Positions 1-11,796 of a stretch of DNA of 43,829 bases are shown here, piece after piece. A program made the translations under genes and the position numbers. Below the pieces are notes generated by a model. That model made no database searches. It was not told the origin of the DNA and was given only the letters and a program-made list of their open reading frames with translations. Source of the stretch: Alphaproteobacteria bacterium. Its GTDB lineage: Bacteria; Pseudomonadota; Alphaproteobacteria; Micropepsales; Micropepsaceae. The stretch lies in NCBI GenBank assembly GCA_019241645.1, contig JAFAWQ010000013.1, forward strand, positions 1 through 43,829. Reading direction: 5' to 3'. The first letter of the stretch is position 1; every line of letters begins with the position of its first letter.

Positions 1-205
1 TTTCGATGGCGCCGGCGCGGTTCATCTCCTCGCGCACGATCTGCTCGATCTTCTTCAGCACGCGGAAGCCGAGGGGCAGCCAGGCATAGATGCCCGCGGC
101 TTCCTGGCGGACGAGCCCAGCCCGCAGCATCAGCCGGTGCGAAACGATCTGTGCCTCGGCGGGCGTTTCCTTCAGCGTCGGGAGGAAATATCGGGACAGG
201 CGCAT
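1..205 (-). CDS. proS: Prolyl-tRNA synthetase, N-terminal part (cut by window edge)
   Basis: This reading frame starts with ATG at 203-205 and is open to base 1, giving 68 N-terminal residues. The stretch [18 protein letters not shown], followed by [13 protein letters not shown] and [11 protein letters not shown], is the typical start of bacterial class II prolyl-tRNA synthetase, which charges tRNA-Pro with proline in the cytoplasm. In alphaproteobacteria proS commonly follows mce and the nuo block, as here. The rest of the enzyme, including most of the catalytic core and the anticodon-binding domain, lies outside the window. The start is the first ATG of the conserved N-terminus. No strong Shine-Dalgarno sequence is seen directly before it. 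Confidence 0.93.
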   Translation of the reverse strand, partial: MRLSRYFLPTLKETPAEAQIVSHRLMLRAGLVRQEAAGIYAWLPLGFRVLKKIEQIVREEMNRAGAIE

Positions 206-281
206 GAGACCGGCGGTGCGAAGCGTCGAATCCCTTCATAAGGAAGGTAAACTCGCCGGGCAAACCGCCACGGACCGGCAG

Positions 282-413
282 TCAGTGGCCGAGCTGGGCC
301 ACCAAATTTGCCACGAAAGGCGCTCCTAGGCAGTACGCCACAGCGAGCGCTGCCATCGCAAAAAGCAACTTGTGACTGCCAGGCGATGCCGGGCGGTGAA
401 TTGACCGCGGCAT
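282..413 (-). CDS. Possible 43-residue single-pass membrane peptide
   Basis: The 331-base gap between mce and proS contains a short frame with a good ribosome site: GGGGAG, seven bases, then ATG at 411-413. It encodes 43 residues. A basic N-terminus (MPRSIHRPASPGSHK) is followed by a hydrophobic stretch LLFAMAALAVAYCLGAPFV, ending in AQLGH. The layout is that of a small inner-membrane protein with one helix. In many alphaproteobacteria a DUF1467 membrane protein occupies this slot between mce and proS, but this peptide is much shorter and I see no clear resemblance to it. It could be a real small gene or chance. I see no alternative frame in the gap with a comparable ribosome site. Function unknown. 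Confidence 0.4.
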   Translation of the reverse strand: MPRSIHRPASPGSHKLLFAMAALAVAYCLGAPFVANLVAQLGH

Positions 414-536
414 ATGAGCACTCCCCATCCCGACGCCATACTACAGCCGGACATCTGAACGGCCGGTTTCCAGAACGCCTAAAATTGGAAATGGGTTTCC
501 TCAGCCAACATGGCCAAAACATAACGGGACAGTGGC

Positions 537-941
537 TTATGCCTGTTCCAACTCGACCAGTGTGCCCCCGAAATCCTTGGGATGGAGGAAGAGAACCGGT
601 TTGCCGTGCGCACCGATGCGCGGCTCGCCGGAGCCGATCACGGTAGCGCCTTTTTCCTTCAGCCGGTCGCGCGCGGCGATGATATCGTCCACCTCATAGC
701 AAAGATGGTGCATCCCGCCGCCGGGGTTCTTCTCGAGAAACTTTGCGATGGGGGAATTCTCGCCCAACGGCTCCAGAAGCTCGATCTTGGTGTTGGGTAG
801 TTCGACGAACACCGTGATGACGCCATGCTCTGGCAACTGCACCGGCTCGGAGACCTCCGCGCCTAGAGTGTCACGATAAATGGCGGAAGCCTTGCGCAAG
901 TCCCTCGTGGCAATTGCGACGTGATTCAATCGGCCAATCAT
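537..941 (-). CDS. mce: Methylmalonyl-CoA epimerase
   Basis: The 134-residue protein is a vicinal-oxygen-chelate (glyoxalase fold) enzyme that interconverts the R and S epimers of methylmalonyl-CoA, linking propionyl-CoA carboxylase to methylmalonyl-CoA mutase. The start MIGRLNHVAIAT carries the first metal-ligand histidine. MHHLCYEVDD in the second half carries another, and the C-terminal GTLVELEQ carries the glutamate ligand. The ATG at 939-941 is chosen because GAGG lies eight bases upstream. A TTG 18 bases further upstream would add six residues and has no better site. It lies 66 bases after rnj, the last member of the nuo-birA-coaX-rnj chain, and its length is normal for the family. Confidence 0.93.
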   Translation of the reverse strand: MIGRLNHVAIATRDLRKASAIYRDTLGAEVSEPVQLPEHGVITVFVELPNTKIELLEPLGENSPIAKFLEKNPGGGMHHLCYEVDDIIAARDRLKEKGATVIGSGEPRIGAHGKPVLFLHPKDFGGTLVELEQA

Positions 942-1007
942 TCTCGCTACCTCTAGCAATGATCGTCATGGCCGGCCTTGTGGCGGCCAAGACGGTTTAC
1001 GATAAAC

Positions 1008-2663
1008 TCACACCTCCGCCACAGTGACCCGCACGACAGGTTTCTTGCCCCAGACATTGGCGGCGGCGCGGCGGGCGGCGCGGCGAACCTGTTCGGCGAA
1101 TTCCTGTTCGCTGCCGCGGCGCGGCTTATTGCGCCGGATCGTTTCCGCCACCGCCTCGCGCACCGCTGCATGCACCGCATCGGGAATGCCTTCGAAGAAA
1201 ATCGCCGGATCGGCGGCGATGCGGCCCTTCTGATCGAGCACCAGCGCGATACCGATGAATCCGGCGAACGCCAGGCCACGACGCGCGCGCGCGAAACCCT
1301 CGCCTTCATGCACGCGAATGCGGCCATCGAGGAACACGCGGCCCGCCGGCACTTCGTCGACGATCTCCGCGCGACCCGGCGCCAGCCGAAGCATCTGCCC
1401 GTTCTCGATTACAACGGCTTGCGGCACCTGGAGCGATTTCGCCAGCCGTGCATGCTCGGCCATATGGCGCATTTCGCCATGCACTGGCACGGCGATCTGC
1501 GGCCGCACCCAACGGTACATCTCGGCCAGTTCCTCACGCGCGGGATGGCCGGAGACATGCACGAAGTGATCCTCCACCGTCAGCACCTCTACGCCTAGTG
1601 CTGTGAGCTTGTTGTGCAGCGCGTGAATGCCGATCTCGTTTCCCGGAATGATGCGCGATGAGAAGATGACGGAGTCGCCTGCCCCCAGGCTCACCGTTGG
1701 GTGATCGCCGGCGGCGATGCGCGACAGCGCCGCGCGCGGCTCGCCCTGGCTGCCGGTGCAGAGATAGAGGACGCGGTGCGGCGGCAGCTGCGCCGCTTCA
1801 TCTTCCGAAATGATGCGCGGAAAATCCTTGAGGTACCCTGTGTCGCGCGCGGCATTGGTGATACGGTGCATGGAACGACCCACCAGCGCCACTTCGCGGC
1901 CATGCACGCGCGCGGCTTTCGCGATGGTGTCGAGGCGCGCCACGTTTGAGGCGAAGCCCGTCACCGCTACCCTCCCCTTCAGGGTGCCGATCAGCTCGGC
2001 GAGCGCGGTCCGCACATCGGCTTCCGACCCGGAATGGCCTTGCACGAGTGCGTTGGTGGAATCGCACACCAATGCCAGCGCGCCTTCGTCGCCGATTTTC
2101 CGCAGCGCGTTGATTTCGGTTTTCTCGCCGAGCAGCGGCTCAGGATCGATCTTCCAGTCTCCCGTATGCACCACCACGCCGAGCGACGTGCGGATGGCAA
2201 GCGCGTTTGGCTCCAGAATGGAATGGGTGATGGAAAGGAAATCGATGGCGAACGGCCCGAGCTTCAGGTGCCCGTGCAGCGGCACGATGCGGATGCGCAC
2301 CCGCTCAGCGAGCCCGGCTTCGAACAGCTTGTCCTCGATCAGCCGCGCGGTGAACGGAGTCGCATAGAGCGGACATTGCAACTCTGGCCACAGATGACCG
2401 ACAGCCCCGATGTGGTCTTCATGTGCATGGGTGAGGACAATGCCGAGCACGTCCTCGCGCCGCTCCGCCAGGAAGCGGATGTCCGGCATGATGATGTCCA
2501 CGCCGGGCGTATCGGTTTCGCGGCCGAACAGCACGCCGCAATCCACCACGATCCACTTGCGTTCGTCCGGCGGCCCGAAACCGTAGGCATTGAAGTTCAT
2601 GCCGATCTCGCCGGCGCCGCCAAGCGGCAACAGCACGAGTTCGTCTTGCGATAAAGTTGTCAT
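1008..2663 (-). CDS. rnj: Ribonuclease J
   Basis: This 551-residue metallo-beta-lactamase/beta-CASP ribonuclease acts as endo- and 5'-3' exonuclease in RNA maturation and decay. The metal-binding motif HAHEDH is at residues 79-84. A second metallo-lactamase histidine lies in SITHSI and the beta-CASP region follows (HVSGHPAREEL, VHGEMRHM). Near the N-terminus LLPLGGAGEIGMNF is characteristic of RNase J. The ATG at 2661-2663 shares one base with the coaX stop (TGATG), so translation is probably coupled. Starting six codons earlier would only lengthen the overlap. RNase J downstream of birA and coaX in the nuo block is a known alphaproteobacterial arrangement. Confidence 0.95.
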   Translation of the reverse strand: MTTLSQDELVLLPLGGAGEIGMNFNAYGFGPPDERKWIVVDCGVLFGRETDTPGVDIIMPDIRFLAERREDVLGIVLTHAHEDHIGAVGHLWPELQCPLYATPFTARLIEDKLFEAGLAERVRIRIVPLHGHLKLGPFAIDFLSITHSILEPNALAIRTSLGVVVHTGDWKIDPEPLLGEKTEINALRKIGDEGALALVCDSTNALVQGHSGSEADVRTALAELIGTLKGRVAVTGFASNVARLDTIAKAARVHGREVALVGRSMHRITNAARDTGYLKDFPRIISEDEAAQLPPHRVLYLCTGSQGEPRAALSRIAAGDHPTVSLGAGDSVIFSSRIIPGNEIGIHALHNKLTALGVEVLTVEDHFVHVSGHPAREELAEMYRWVRPQIAVPVHGEMRHMAEHARLAKSLQVPQAVVIENGQMLRLAPGRAEIVDEVPAGRVFLDGRIRVHEGEGFARARRGLAFAGFIGIALVLDQKGRIAADPAIFFEGIPDAVHAAVREAVAETIRRNKPRRGSEQEFAEQVRRAARRAAANVWGKKPVVRVTVAEV

Positions 2664-3451
2664 CAGGCGGATTTGCCGCATTTCGCGGCGTTTCGCATGT
2701 GAATCTGCATCAGCCCGCGAATGGTGAGGTCCGGATCCAGGTGACCGATGGCCGGGGTTTGCCTGTAGAACAGATCTGCTAGGCCGCCGGTTGCGATCAC
2801 TGTCATCGGCTTTCCGTACTCATCGCGGATGCGCGCCACCAGCCCCTCGATCAATGCCAGATAGCCCCAGTAGAGCCCCGATTGCATGGCCGGGATCGTA
2901 TCCTTGCCGATGACGTTTTGGGTGCGCGCGATCGCCACCCGCGGCAGCATGGCAGCCGCCTGGTGCAGCGCCTCAGCCGACAGGTTGGCGCCAGGCGCGA
3001 TCACGCCGCCTTCGTAGTCGCCATTCTCCGCCACGACGTCGAAGGTCGTGGCGGTGCCGAAATCCACCACGATGAGCGCGCCTTCATATGCCGCGTGCGC
3101 TGCCACCGCATTGACCAGCCGGTCTGCGCCAACCGCCTGCGGCCTGTCGGTATGAACCCCGATGCCGAGATCGACATCGGCCTCGCCGACCACCAACGGC
3201 TCGCAGTTCAGGTAGCGTCGGCAGAACTGGCGCAAGTCGAACAGCGCCGCCGGCACCACGGCAGCGATAATCGCCGCATCGACGTCATCAAACGAAAGCT
3301 TCTGAAACTTCAGCAGAGGCTTCAGCAGGATCGCGTATTCATCAGCGGTTCGGGTGGTTTCGGTGACGGCCCGCCATTGCGCGCGAATCGTCTCGCCATC
3401 GCACATGGCGAAGACGATATTCGTATTCCCGGCATCAATGGCGAGAAGCAT
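2663..3451 (-). CDS. coaX: Type III pantothenate kinase
   Basis: The protein has 262 residues and phosphorylates pantothenate, the first committed step of coenzyme A synthesis. It belongs to the ASKHA fold: the phosphate loop is DAGNTN at residues 6-11, GADR at 108-111 is the conserved substrate-binding motif of type III enzymes, and DFGTATT at 130-136 forms the second nucleotide loop. Type III enzymes are usually not feedback-inhibited by CoA, unlike CoaA. The ATG at 3449-3451 overlaps the birA stop by one base. The open frame continues upstream, but that part is out-of-frame birA sequence and does not resemble the family. Confidence 0.95.
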   Translation of the reverse strand: MLLAIDAGNTNIVFAMCDGETIRAQWRAVTETTRTADEYAILLKPLLKFQKLSFDDVDAAIIAAVVPAALFDLRQFCRRYLNCEPLVVGEADVDLGIGVHTDRPQAVGADRLVNAVAAHAAYEGALIVVDFGTATTFDVVAENGDYEGGVIAPGANLSAEALHQAAAMLPRVAIARTQNVIGKDTIPAMQSGLYWGYLALIEGLVARIRDEYGKPMTVIATGGLADLFYRQTPAIGHLDPDLTIRGLMQIHMRNAAKCGKSA

Positions 3452-4197
3452 CAGAAGAACACCTCCCCGGCGGCGATGGCGCGAGAGCGGCCTCCGCCCT
3501 CGCCAAGGAGCAGCGCGCCGGTTTCGTCGATCCCTTCGAACACCCCGCTCATTTCCCCACTCGTCAGCCGCGCCCGGATGCGGCTGCCCAGACTGGCGGC
3601 ACGCGAAAGCCATGCGTCGCGGACCGGCGCAAAACCTTGACCGTGCCAGACGTCATACCATTTCGCGAAATGCGCGGCGAGTTGGGCGAGCGTTTCCCGG
3701 GGAGGCAGCAGCCTGGCGCCAAGCGCGGCCAGCGAGGTGGCGGGAAACTCCGTATCGTGCGGAAAATGCGCGAGATTGATGCCGACACCGATGGCAAGGT
3801 AATACGGCTCGCCGCCAACGCTCGCCGATTCCAGCAGGATGCCGGCGATCTTGCGGCCGTTCGCCAGCACGTCGTTCGGCCATTTCAGCTTCACCTCTTC
3901 ATCGGGAGCGAAATGCACGATCGTATCGGCGGCAGCCAAGGCGGAGACGAACGACAGTTGCGCGCATTCAGCCGCTGCTCTTCGTGGCGTTATCAGCAAG
4001 GTCGCGCTCAAATTTCCCTTCGGAGAAATCCATTCGCGGCCACGCCGTCCACGGCCGGCAGTCTGTTCGTTTGCGCTGATCCATAACGGCCCCGTTTCCC
4101 CAGTGGCGACCAGCCGCCGCGCCTCGTCGTTGGTCGAGCCGATAGTTTCGTAATGAATGTGTCCGTAGCCGTCCGGCCACGGCAGCAGAATGCTCAC
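3451..4197 (-). CDS. birA: Biotin-[acetyl-CoA-carboxylase] ligase (no DNA-binding domain)
   Basis: This is a 248-residue group I biotin protein ligase that activates biotin with ATP and attaches it to the lysine of biotin carrier proteins. Key motifs are GSTNDEA near residue 20, the biotinyl-AMP loop GRGRRGREW at 48-56, KWPNDV at 105-110 and GILLES soon after. The N-terminal winged helix of the E. coli BirA repressor is missing, so it is an enzyme only. The start is taken as GTG at 4195-4197, which overlaps the nuoN stop as GTGA. Upstream sequence in the same frame is antisense-like nuoN DNA. Linkage to nuoN is standard in this class. Confidence 0.92.
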   Translation of the reverse strand: MSILLPWPDGYGHIHYETIGSTNDEARRLVATGETGPLWISANEQTAGRGRRGREWISPKGNLSATLLITPRRAAAECAQLSFVSALAAADTIVHFAPDEEVKLKWPNDVLANGRKIAGILLESASVGGEPYYLAIGVGINLAHFPHDTEFPATSLAALGARLLPPRETLAQLAAHFAKWYDVWHGQGFAPVRDAWLSRAASLGSRIRARLTSGEMSGVFEGIDETGALLLGEGGGRSRAIAAGEVFF

Positions 4198-5636
4198 GGC
4201 ACGAGAGTCTTGGCCGCGGCTCCCGCCAGCGCCACCAGCGGCGCAGCCGCGAAGATGAAGAGCACGGTGAAGAGGCTTGAGCCGACCAGGACGGTGTTGA
4301 GCGAGAGAGTCAACTCCTCGTCGAACGCCGGGGCCGGTTCGTCGAAATACATGATCTTGACGATACGCAGATAGTAATAAGCGCCGATCACGCTCGCTAG
4401 CACGCCCAACACTGCGAGCACATACAGATGCGCGTTGATCGCCGCCAAAAACACGTAGAATTTCGAGAAGAACCCGGCCAGCGGCGGAATGCCGGCGAGG
4501 CTGAACATCATCGCCGCGAAGACGAATGCCATGCCGGGACGCGAACGCGCCAGCCCGGAGAGATCGGAAATCTCCTCCGCCATCACGCCGCCGCGGCGCA
4601 TGGCGAGGATCACGCCGAAGGCGCCGGCATTTGTGACGATGTAAATCAGCATGTAGATCAGCGCGCCCTGAACGCCCTGCGCGGTGCCCGCGGCCAGACC
4701 GATCAGCACGTATCCCATGTTGGCGATCGAGCTGTAGGCCATGAACCGCTTGATGTTGGTCTGCCCGATGGCCGCAAAGGCGCCGAGAAACATCGACAGC
4801 ACCGACACCACCCAAACAATCTGCTGCCACTGCGGTGTCGCCGAAGGAAAGGTGGTCAGAATGGCGCGCAGGAACAGTGCCATGGCCGCGGCTTTCGGAG
4901 CCATGGAGAACAGCGCCGTAATGGGTGTCGGCGCGCCTTCGTACACGTCCGGCGTCCACATGTGGAACGGCACGGCGGAGACCTTGAAGGCGAGACCGGC
5001 GATGAGAAACACCAGTCCGAAGATGACGCCGACTCCAGTACCGGTTGCCTTGATGACGCTCGCCACCTCGCCGAATCCTGTAGTGCCGGTAAAGCCGTAG
5101 ATGAGCGAGATGCCGTACAGCATCATCCCGGAGGAGAGCGCGCCGAGAACGAAGTACTTGAGCCCCGCTTCCGTCGAGCGCTGCGAGTCGCGATGGAAGG
5201 CAGCCAGCACGTAGAGCGCAAGGCTCTGCAGCTCGAAGCCCATGTAGAGCGCGATGAAGCTCGTGGCCGACACCATCAGCAGCATGCCGAGCGTGGCGAG
5301 CAGGATGAGGACCGGATACTCGAAGCGCGCGATGCGCAGGTCTTCGAGGTAACGGTGGGACATCAACAATCCGAGCACCGAACCGAGAAGCACGAGAATT
5401 CCGCTGAACCGCGCAAAGCCGTCGATCACGAAAGCGCCACCAAATGCCGTGGCCTTCGGCGGTCCGGTGGCGAGTAACAGGTAGCCGACGACCGCCAGCA
5501 CAACCACAGCCAGCCAGGTGGCTAGCGCAGCGGAGCGCTCGCCGCGAAAGGCGCCGAGCATCAGCAGCGCCATCGCGGCAACCGCCAACACCAGCTCCGG
5601 CAGCAATGTGATCAGATCGGCCGACAACGCGCTCAT
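4194..5636 (-). CDS. nuoN: NADH-quinone oxidoreductase subunit N
   Basis: NuoN (480 residues) is an antiporter-like membrane subunit of complex I that forms one of the proton channels. The sequence is hydrophobic throughout, consistent with about 14 helices. It shows the family core: [18 protein letters not shown] with the conserved glutamate in an early helix, a segment around [25 protein letters not shown] with the lysine and loop histidine, and [12 protein letters not shown]. The start ATG overlaps the nuoM stop (ATGA at 5633-5636) and its own stop overlaps birA. Length is normal. It is the last structural nuo gene of the operon. Confidence 0.96.
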   Translation of the reverse strand: MSALSADLITLLPELVLAVAAMALLMLGAFRGERSAALATWLAVVVLAVVGYLLLATGPPKATAFGGAFVIDGFARFSGILVLLGSVLGLLMSHRYLEDLRIARFEYPVLILLATLGMLLMVSATSFIALYMGFELQSLALYVLAAFHRDSQRSTEAGLKYFVLGALSSGMMLYGISLIYGFTGTTGFGEVASVIKATGTGVGVIFGLVFLIAGLAFKVSAVPFHMWTPDVYEGAPTPITALFSMAPKAAAMALFLRAILTTFPSATPQWQQIVWVVSVLSMFLGAFAAIGQTNIKRFMAYSSIANMGYVLIGLAAGTAQGVQGALIYMLIYIVTNAGAFGVILAMRRGGVMAEEISDLSGLARSRPGMAFVFAAMMFSLAGIPPLAGFFSKFYVFLAAINAHLYVLAVLGVLASVIGAYYYLRIVKIMYFDEPAPAFDEELTLSLNTVLVGSSLFTVLFIFAAAPLVALAGAAAKTLVP

Positions 5637-7290
5637 CGCGCCGCCCTCATGCGAAGCTCATGGCTCTGGGTTCCTCCCCCGCTTGCGGGGGAGGGGGACC
5701 ACGCAAAGCGTGGTGGAGGGGGCGCGTACAGGCGTTCGCCCCCCTCCCCGCCTTCGGCGGGACTCCCCCCGTAAACGGGGGGAGTACCAGTCGCTGCAAC
5801 GTGTTGGTGGTGGGCCATCGCCATCTCGCTCTGGTGCACAAGATTGGCAACCGAGGCATGTGTTACGCCAAAGACGAAGTTGGGATAGACGCCCATGATG
5901 ATGGTGATGATGACCAGCGGCGACAGGATGGCGAACTCGCGCAGCGACAAATCCTGAATCGTCTGCAGCGCCGGCTTCACCAGCCTGCCGAAAATCACCC
6001 GCCAATAAAGATACAGCATGTAAGCCGCAGACAGAATCGCGCCGGTCGCGGCCAAAATCACCACCCAGGTGTTCACCCGGAAGGTGCCCAGCATCGTGAG
6101 AAATTCGCCGACAAAGCCGCCCGTCCCCGGCAGACCGACATTTGCCAGCGCGAACACCATCAGGCAGGCGGCATACATCGGCATGCGCGCCACCAGACCT
6201 CCGTAAGCGGCGATCTCGCGCGTATGCATCCGGTCGTAGATGACGCCGACGCAAAGGAACAGCGCGCCGGACACCACGCCGTGCGAAAGCATCTGGTAGA
6301 TGCCGCCCTCAATTCCCTCGTGGGTTAGCGAGAAGATGCCCATGGTGACGAACCCCATATGCGCCACCGAGGAATAGGCGATGAGTTTTTTCATGTCCTC
6401 CTGTGCCAGCGCGACGAAGGAGGTGTAGATAATCGCCATCACCGACAGGACGAAGATCAGCGGCGCGAAGCTGTGGCTGGCGCTGGCGAACATCGGCAAC
6501 GAGAAACGCAGGAAGCCGTAGCCACCCATCTTCAGCAGAATGCCGGCAAGAATTACCGAGCCGGCTGTCGGCGCTTCCACGTGCGCGTCCGGCAACCAGG
6601 TGTGCACCGGCCACATCGGCATTTTCACCGCGAAGGAGGCCAGAAACGCGAACCAGAGGAACGCCTGCATGCCGACCGGGAAGCGCGCGCTCTGCAGCAG
6701 CACGGCGATGTCTGTCGTGCCCGCATACAGATACATCCACAGAATGGCGAGCAGCATCAGCACCGAGCCGAGCAAGGTGTAGAGGAAAAACTTGAAGCTT
6801 GCGTAGACGCGCCGCACGCCGCCCCAGACACCGATGATAAGAAACATCGGGATGAGCCCGCCCTCGAAGAACACATAGAACAGCACAAGATCCAGCGCGC
6901 AGAACACCCCGATCATCAGCGTTTCCAGCAGCAGGAAGGCGATCATGTATTCGGCGACACGAACCTTGATCGATTCCCAGCTGGCCAGAATGCAGAATGG
7001 CATCAGGCCGGCGGTGAGCACGACGAACAGCACGGAAATGCCGTCCACACCCATGTGATAGCTTATGCCGAAGCCAAGCCAGTTCGCCTTCTCCTCGAAC
7101 TGGAAGGCCGCGCTGGAGCCGTCGAACCCCGCCCAGATCACTAGTGAGATCGCGAGAGTTGCAAGTGTCGTGACGAGCGCGATCCAGCGCGCGCTTTTGG
7201 CCAGCCGCTCGCCTTCGCCAGGCATCACGAGAATGAGCAGCGCGCCGAGCAGCGGCAGGAAGGTGACAATGCTGAGCAGCGGCAGGTGCA

Positions 7291-7291
<1 letters not shown>
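5633..7291 (-). CDS. nuoM: NADH-quinone oxidoreductase subunit M with repeat-encoded C-terminal tail
   Basis: NuoM (552 residues) is an antiporter-like proton-channel subunit of complex I. Recognisable segments are [21 protein letters not shown] with the essential glutamate, [23 protein letters not shown] style transmembrane and loop sequence with the key lysine, and [15 protein letters not shown]. The last 50 or so residues are unusual: after [11 protein letters not shown] the chain becomes Gly/Pro/Ser-rich and is encoded by a cluster of palindromes (5673-5785), making the protein longer than usual. The start is ATG 7289-7291, sharing a base with the nuoL stop. A GTG one codon earlier is also possible. 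Confidence 0.95.
5673..5785. repeat. Cluster of perfect palindromes inside the 3' end of nuoM
   Basis: Four inverted repeats follow one another. Bases 5673-5694 form a 10-base stem (CCTCCCCCGC with TT loop). Bases 5698-5714 form ACCACGC-AAA-GCGTGGT. Bases 5747-5761 form CCCGCC-TTC-GGCGGG. Bases 5762-5785 form an 11-base stem starting ACTCCCCCC. The composition matches the G/C-run palindromic repeats that are scattered between genes in many alphaproteobacteria. Here the element lies within the reading frame of nuoM and is translated as a Ser/Pro/Gly-rich tail. The stop/start overlap with nuoN is kept downstream of it. I see no second copy in the window. Confidence 0.8.
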
Positions 7292-9318
<2,027 letters not shown>

Positions 9319-9321
9319 CCG

Positions 9322-9630
9322 TCAGCCCTTCATCAGGTTCACGTCTTCCACCGCGATCGAGCCGCGGTTGCGGAAATAGACGACGAGGATGGCGAGACCG
9401 ATAGCGGCTTCAGCAGCCGCGACCGTCAGCACGAACAGCGCGAACACCTGCCCGACGAGATCGCCAAGATATGACGAGAACGCCACGAAATTGAGGTTCA
9501 CCGCCAGCAGGATCAGCTCGATGGACATCAGGATGATGATGACGTTCTTGCGGTTGAGGAAAATGCCCAACACACCGATGGTGAAGAGGATAGCGGCGAC
9601 CGCGAGATATTGTCCAAGCCCAACGGCCAT
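9322..9630 (-). CDS. nuoK: NADH-quinone oxidoreductase subunit K
   Basis: NuoK is a 102-residue, three-helix membrane subunit of complex I, homologous to Mrp antiporter subunit C. It shows the two conserved in-membrane glutamates in the helices around [15 protein letters not shown] and [13 protein letters not shown], which are needed for proton translocation. The start MAVGLGQYL at 9628-9630 gives the normal family length. The frame is open further upstream, but that is out-of-frame nuoJ sequence. It ends three bases before nuoL and begins two bases after the nuoJ stop, so it is part of the coupled operon. Confidence 0.96.
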   Translation of the reverse strand: MAVGLGQYLAVAAILFTIGVLGIFLNRKNVIIILMSIELILLAVNLNFVAFSSYLGDLVGQVFALFVLTVAAAEAAIGLAILVVYFRNRGSIAVEDVNLMKG

Positions 9631-9632
9631 AT

Positions 9633-10241
9633 TCAAGCCCCCTGCCCCGGCTTCACGTCGACCACAACGAGCGTGTCGCTGGCATAGCGCCGTACTTGCG
9701 CGCGAATGGACTGCCTGCGCACGCCGGGCCGGGTGCGGAGGGTCAGCACGATGGCGCCGATCATCGCGACCAACAAAACCAGGCCGGCGATCTGGAAATA
9801 GTAGACGTAGTCCGTGTAAAGAATGCGGCCAAGCGCCTCCGTGTTGGTGAGATGCGCGGGATTTGCACTCGCCAGCGCATGCGATGCGGCTGGCGAGAGC
9901 CGCCACGCCGCTCCCGCGAAGATCAGCTCCGCCAGCAGAACACCGCCAACCACCAGACTGACTGGGATGTACTGCAAGGTGCCGCGCTTCAGTTCCGCGA
10001 AATCGACGTCCAGCATCATCACCACGAACAGAAACAGCACGGCCACCGCCCCGACATAGACAATCACCAGGATCATCGCGAGGAACTCTGCTCCGAGAAG
10101 CACGAACAGACCCGCCGCATTGAAGAACGCAAGGATCAGGAACAAGACCGAATGCACTGGATTCCGGCCGGCAATCACCATGACTGCCGAGGCGACCAGT
10201 ACAGCCGCAAACAGGTAGAAGGCGATGGTTTGAAGCAGCAT
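9633..10241 (-). CDS. nuoJ: NADH-quinone oxidoreductase subunit J
   Basis: NuoJ (202 residues) is a five-helix membrane subunit of complex I next to the quinone site. Typical sequence is [43 protein letters not shown], which includes the family's pi-bulge helix with the conserved tyrosine and glycine (VYVGAVAVL). The C-terminal 30 residues are hydrophilic and basic. The ATG at 10239-10241 follows the nuoI stop by two bases. The longer upstream frame is shadow sequence of nuoI. Position and length are as in other alphaproteobacterial nuo operons. Confidence 0.95.
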   Translation of the reverse strand: MLLQTIAFYLFAAVLVASAVMVIAGRNPVHSVLFLILAFFNAAGLFVLLGAEFLAMILVIVYVGAVAVLFLFVVMMLDVDFAELKRGTLQYIPVSLVVGGVLLAELIFAGAAWRLSPAASHALASANPAHLTNTEALGRILYTDYVYYFQIAGLVLLVAMIGAIVLTLRTRPGVRRQSIRAQVRRYASDTLVVVDVKPGQGA

Positions 10242-10243
10242 CG

Positions 10244-10738
10244 TTACCTGTACGGCGCGTCGAGTTCGAGGTTGCGGGCGATTTCTCGCTCCCAGCGGTC
10301 GCCGTTCGCGAGCAGACGTTCCTTGTTGTAGTAGAGTTCTTCCCGCGTCTCGGTAGAGAATTCGAAGTTTGGCCCCTCCACGATGGCGTCGACCGGGCAC
10401 GCCTCCTGGCACAGGCCGCAATAGATGCACTTCACCATGTCGATGTCGTAACGCGTGGTGCGGCGGCTGCCATCGGCGCGCGGCTCGGCTTCGATGGTAA
10501 TGGCGAGCGCCGGACAAATCGCTTCGCACAGCTTGCAGGCGATGCAGCGTTCCTCACCGTTGGGATAGCGGCGCAGCGCGTGCTCACCGCGAAAGCGCGG
10601 GCTGAGCGGTCCTTTCTCGAACGGATAGTTTAGCGTCGCCTTGGGCCTGAAGAAATAGCGCAGGGCGAGGCCGAAGCTCTTGACGAACTCCCAGAGAAAG
10701 ATGCTGCGGAGGGTTCGAGCGAGAGCGCCTGCTGCCAT
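10244..10738 (-). CDS. nuoI: NADH-quinone oxidoreductase subunit I (two 4Fe-4S clusters)
   Basis: NuoI (164 residues) carries clusters N6a and N6b in the peripheral arm of complex I and passes electrons towards NuoB. Two ferredoxin motifs are visible: [12 protein letters not shown] and [12 protein letters not shown]. The N-terminal [15 protein letters not shown] and RYPNGEERC are family hallmarks. Two adjacent ATG codons overlap the nuoH stop (10736-10741). The second is chosen because GGAGG then sits six bases upstream, but the first would add just one methionine. The stop lies two bases before nuoJ. Confidence 0.96.
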   Translation of the reverse strand: MAAGALARTLRSIFLWEFVKSFGLALRYFFRPKATLNYPFEKGPLSPRFRGEHALRRYPNGEERCIACKLCEAICPALAITIEAEPRADGSRRTTRYDIDMVKCIYCGLCQEACPVDAIVEGPNFEFSTETREELYYNKERLLANGDRWEREIARNLELDAPYR

Positions 10739-11796
10739 CATCCACCTCCCTGCGCCAGCGCAGTCCAGATTCCGTGCGGAAACAGCATGACCCAACCAGC
10801 TGTAAGCACGACCCACAACAGTGAAAGCGGAAGGAACACTTTCCAGCCAAGCCGCATCAATTGATCGTAGCGGTAGCGTGGCACGAAGGCTTTCACCATC
10901 GAGTTGCAGAAGAACACGAACAGCAACTTGAGAATGAACCACACTACGCCGGGAATCAGCGTCAGGGGCCATATCGACCACAGCGGCAGCCAGCCGCCGA
11001 GGAACAGCACGGCAAACAGACCACAAAGCATGATGACATTCATATACTCGCCGAGGAAGAACAGCAGGAACGGCGTCGAAGAATATTCCACCATGAAACC
11101 CGCCACGAGCTCGGACTCCGCTTCCAGCAGATCGAACGGCGGCCGCTGGGTTTCCGCCAGCGTGGAGATGAAGAAAACAATCGCCATCGGGAACAGGATG
11201 GTGAACAGGAACCAGCCATTCGCCTGCGCCATGACGATGGCGGAAAGATTCAGCGAGCCCGCGAAGAGCAGCACGGTGATCAGGACAAAGCCGATGGAGA
11301 CCTCGTACGACACCATCTGCGCCGCCGCGCGCAGGGCCGAAAGGAATGCGTATTTGGAATTGGATGCCCAGCCGGCGACGATCACGCCATAAACCCCGAG
11401 CGAGGAAATCGCGAAGATATAAAGAATGCCGACATTGATGTTGGCTACCACCCAGCCCGCGCTCACCGGCACCACCGCCCAGGCGGCGAAGGCGAGCGTC
11501 GCGGTGATCAGCGGCCCCAGCAGGAACAACACCTTGTTGGCGCCAGCCGGAACGATCACTTCCTTGAAGAAGAATTTCAGGGCGTCGGCAATGGTTTGTA
11601 GCAGTCCGAAGGCACCCACCACGTTGGGTCCGCGGCGCAGCTGCACCGCTGCCCAGATCTTGCGATCCGCCAGAATGAACAGGGCCACGGATAGCGCGAG
11701 GATCAGTTCGAAGAAAACGATCACGATCCCTTGGCTGAGCGTCCATGCCCAGCCGTAAGGCAGCCCGTGGTGCTGGAAGTAGGATGTGAAGAACAT
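10738..11796 (-). CDS. nuoH: NADH-quinone oxidoreductase subunit H
   Basis: NuoH (352 residues) is the eight-helix membrane subunit that forms much of the quinone-binding chamber of complex I. Conserved pieces are [25 protein letters not shown] near the N-terminus, the acidic quinone-chamber loop [20 protein letters not shown], and FLGEYMNV. The ATG at 11794-11796 starts [11 protein letters not shown] and begins one base before the nuoG stop. Its stop overlaps the nuoI start. Length is typical for alphaproteobacteria and slightly longer than in E. coli. Confidence 0.96.
   Translation of the reverse strand: MFFTSYFQHHGLPYGWAWTLSQGIVIVFFELILALSVALFILADRKIWAAVQLRRGPNVVGAFGLLQTIADALKFFFKEVIVPAGANKVLFLLGPLITATLAFAAWAVVPVSAGWVVANINVGILYIFAISSLGVYGVIVAGWASNSKYAFLSALRAAAQMVSYEVSIGFVLITVLLFAGSLNLSAIVMAQANGWFLFTILFPMAIVFFISTLAETQRPPFDLLEAESELVAGFMVEYSSTPFLLFFLGEYMNVIMLCGLFAVLFLGGWLPLWSIWPLTLIPGVVWFILKLLFVFFCNSMVKAFVPRYRYDQLMRLGWKVFLPLSLLWVVLTAGWVMLFPHGIWTALAQGGG

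Noticed and set aside
172..522. 116-codon minus-strand frame over the mce/proS gap
   Set aside because: It overlaps the first codons of proS, has a Cys/Arg/Pro-rich random-looking sequence, and a competing 43-codon frame has the better ribosome site.
4428..5477. 349-codon plus-strand frame opposite nuoN
   Set aside because: It is the antisense shadow of a GC-rich gene, rich in Arg/His/Gln with no family features. The minus strand encodes clear NuoN.
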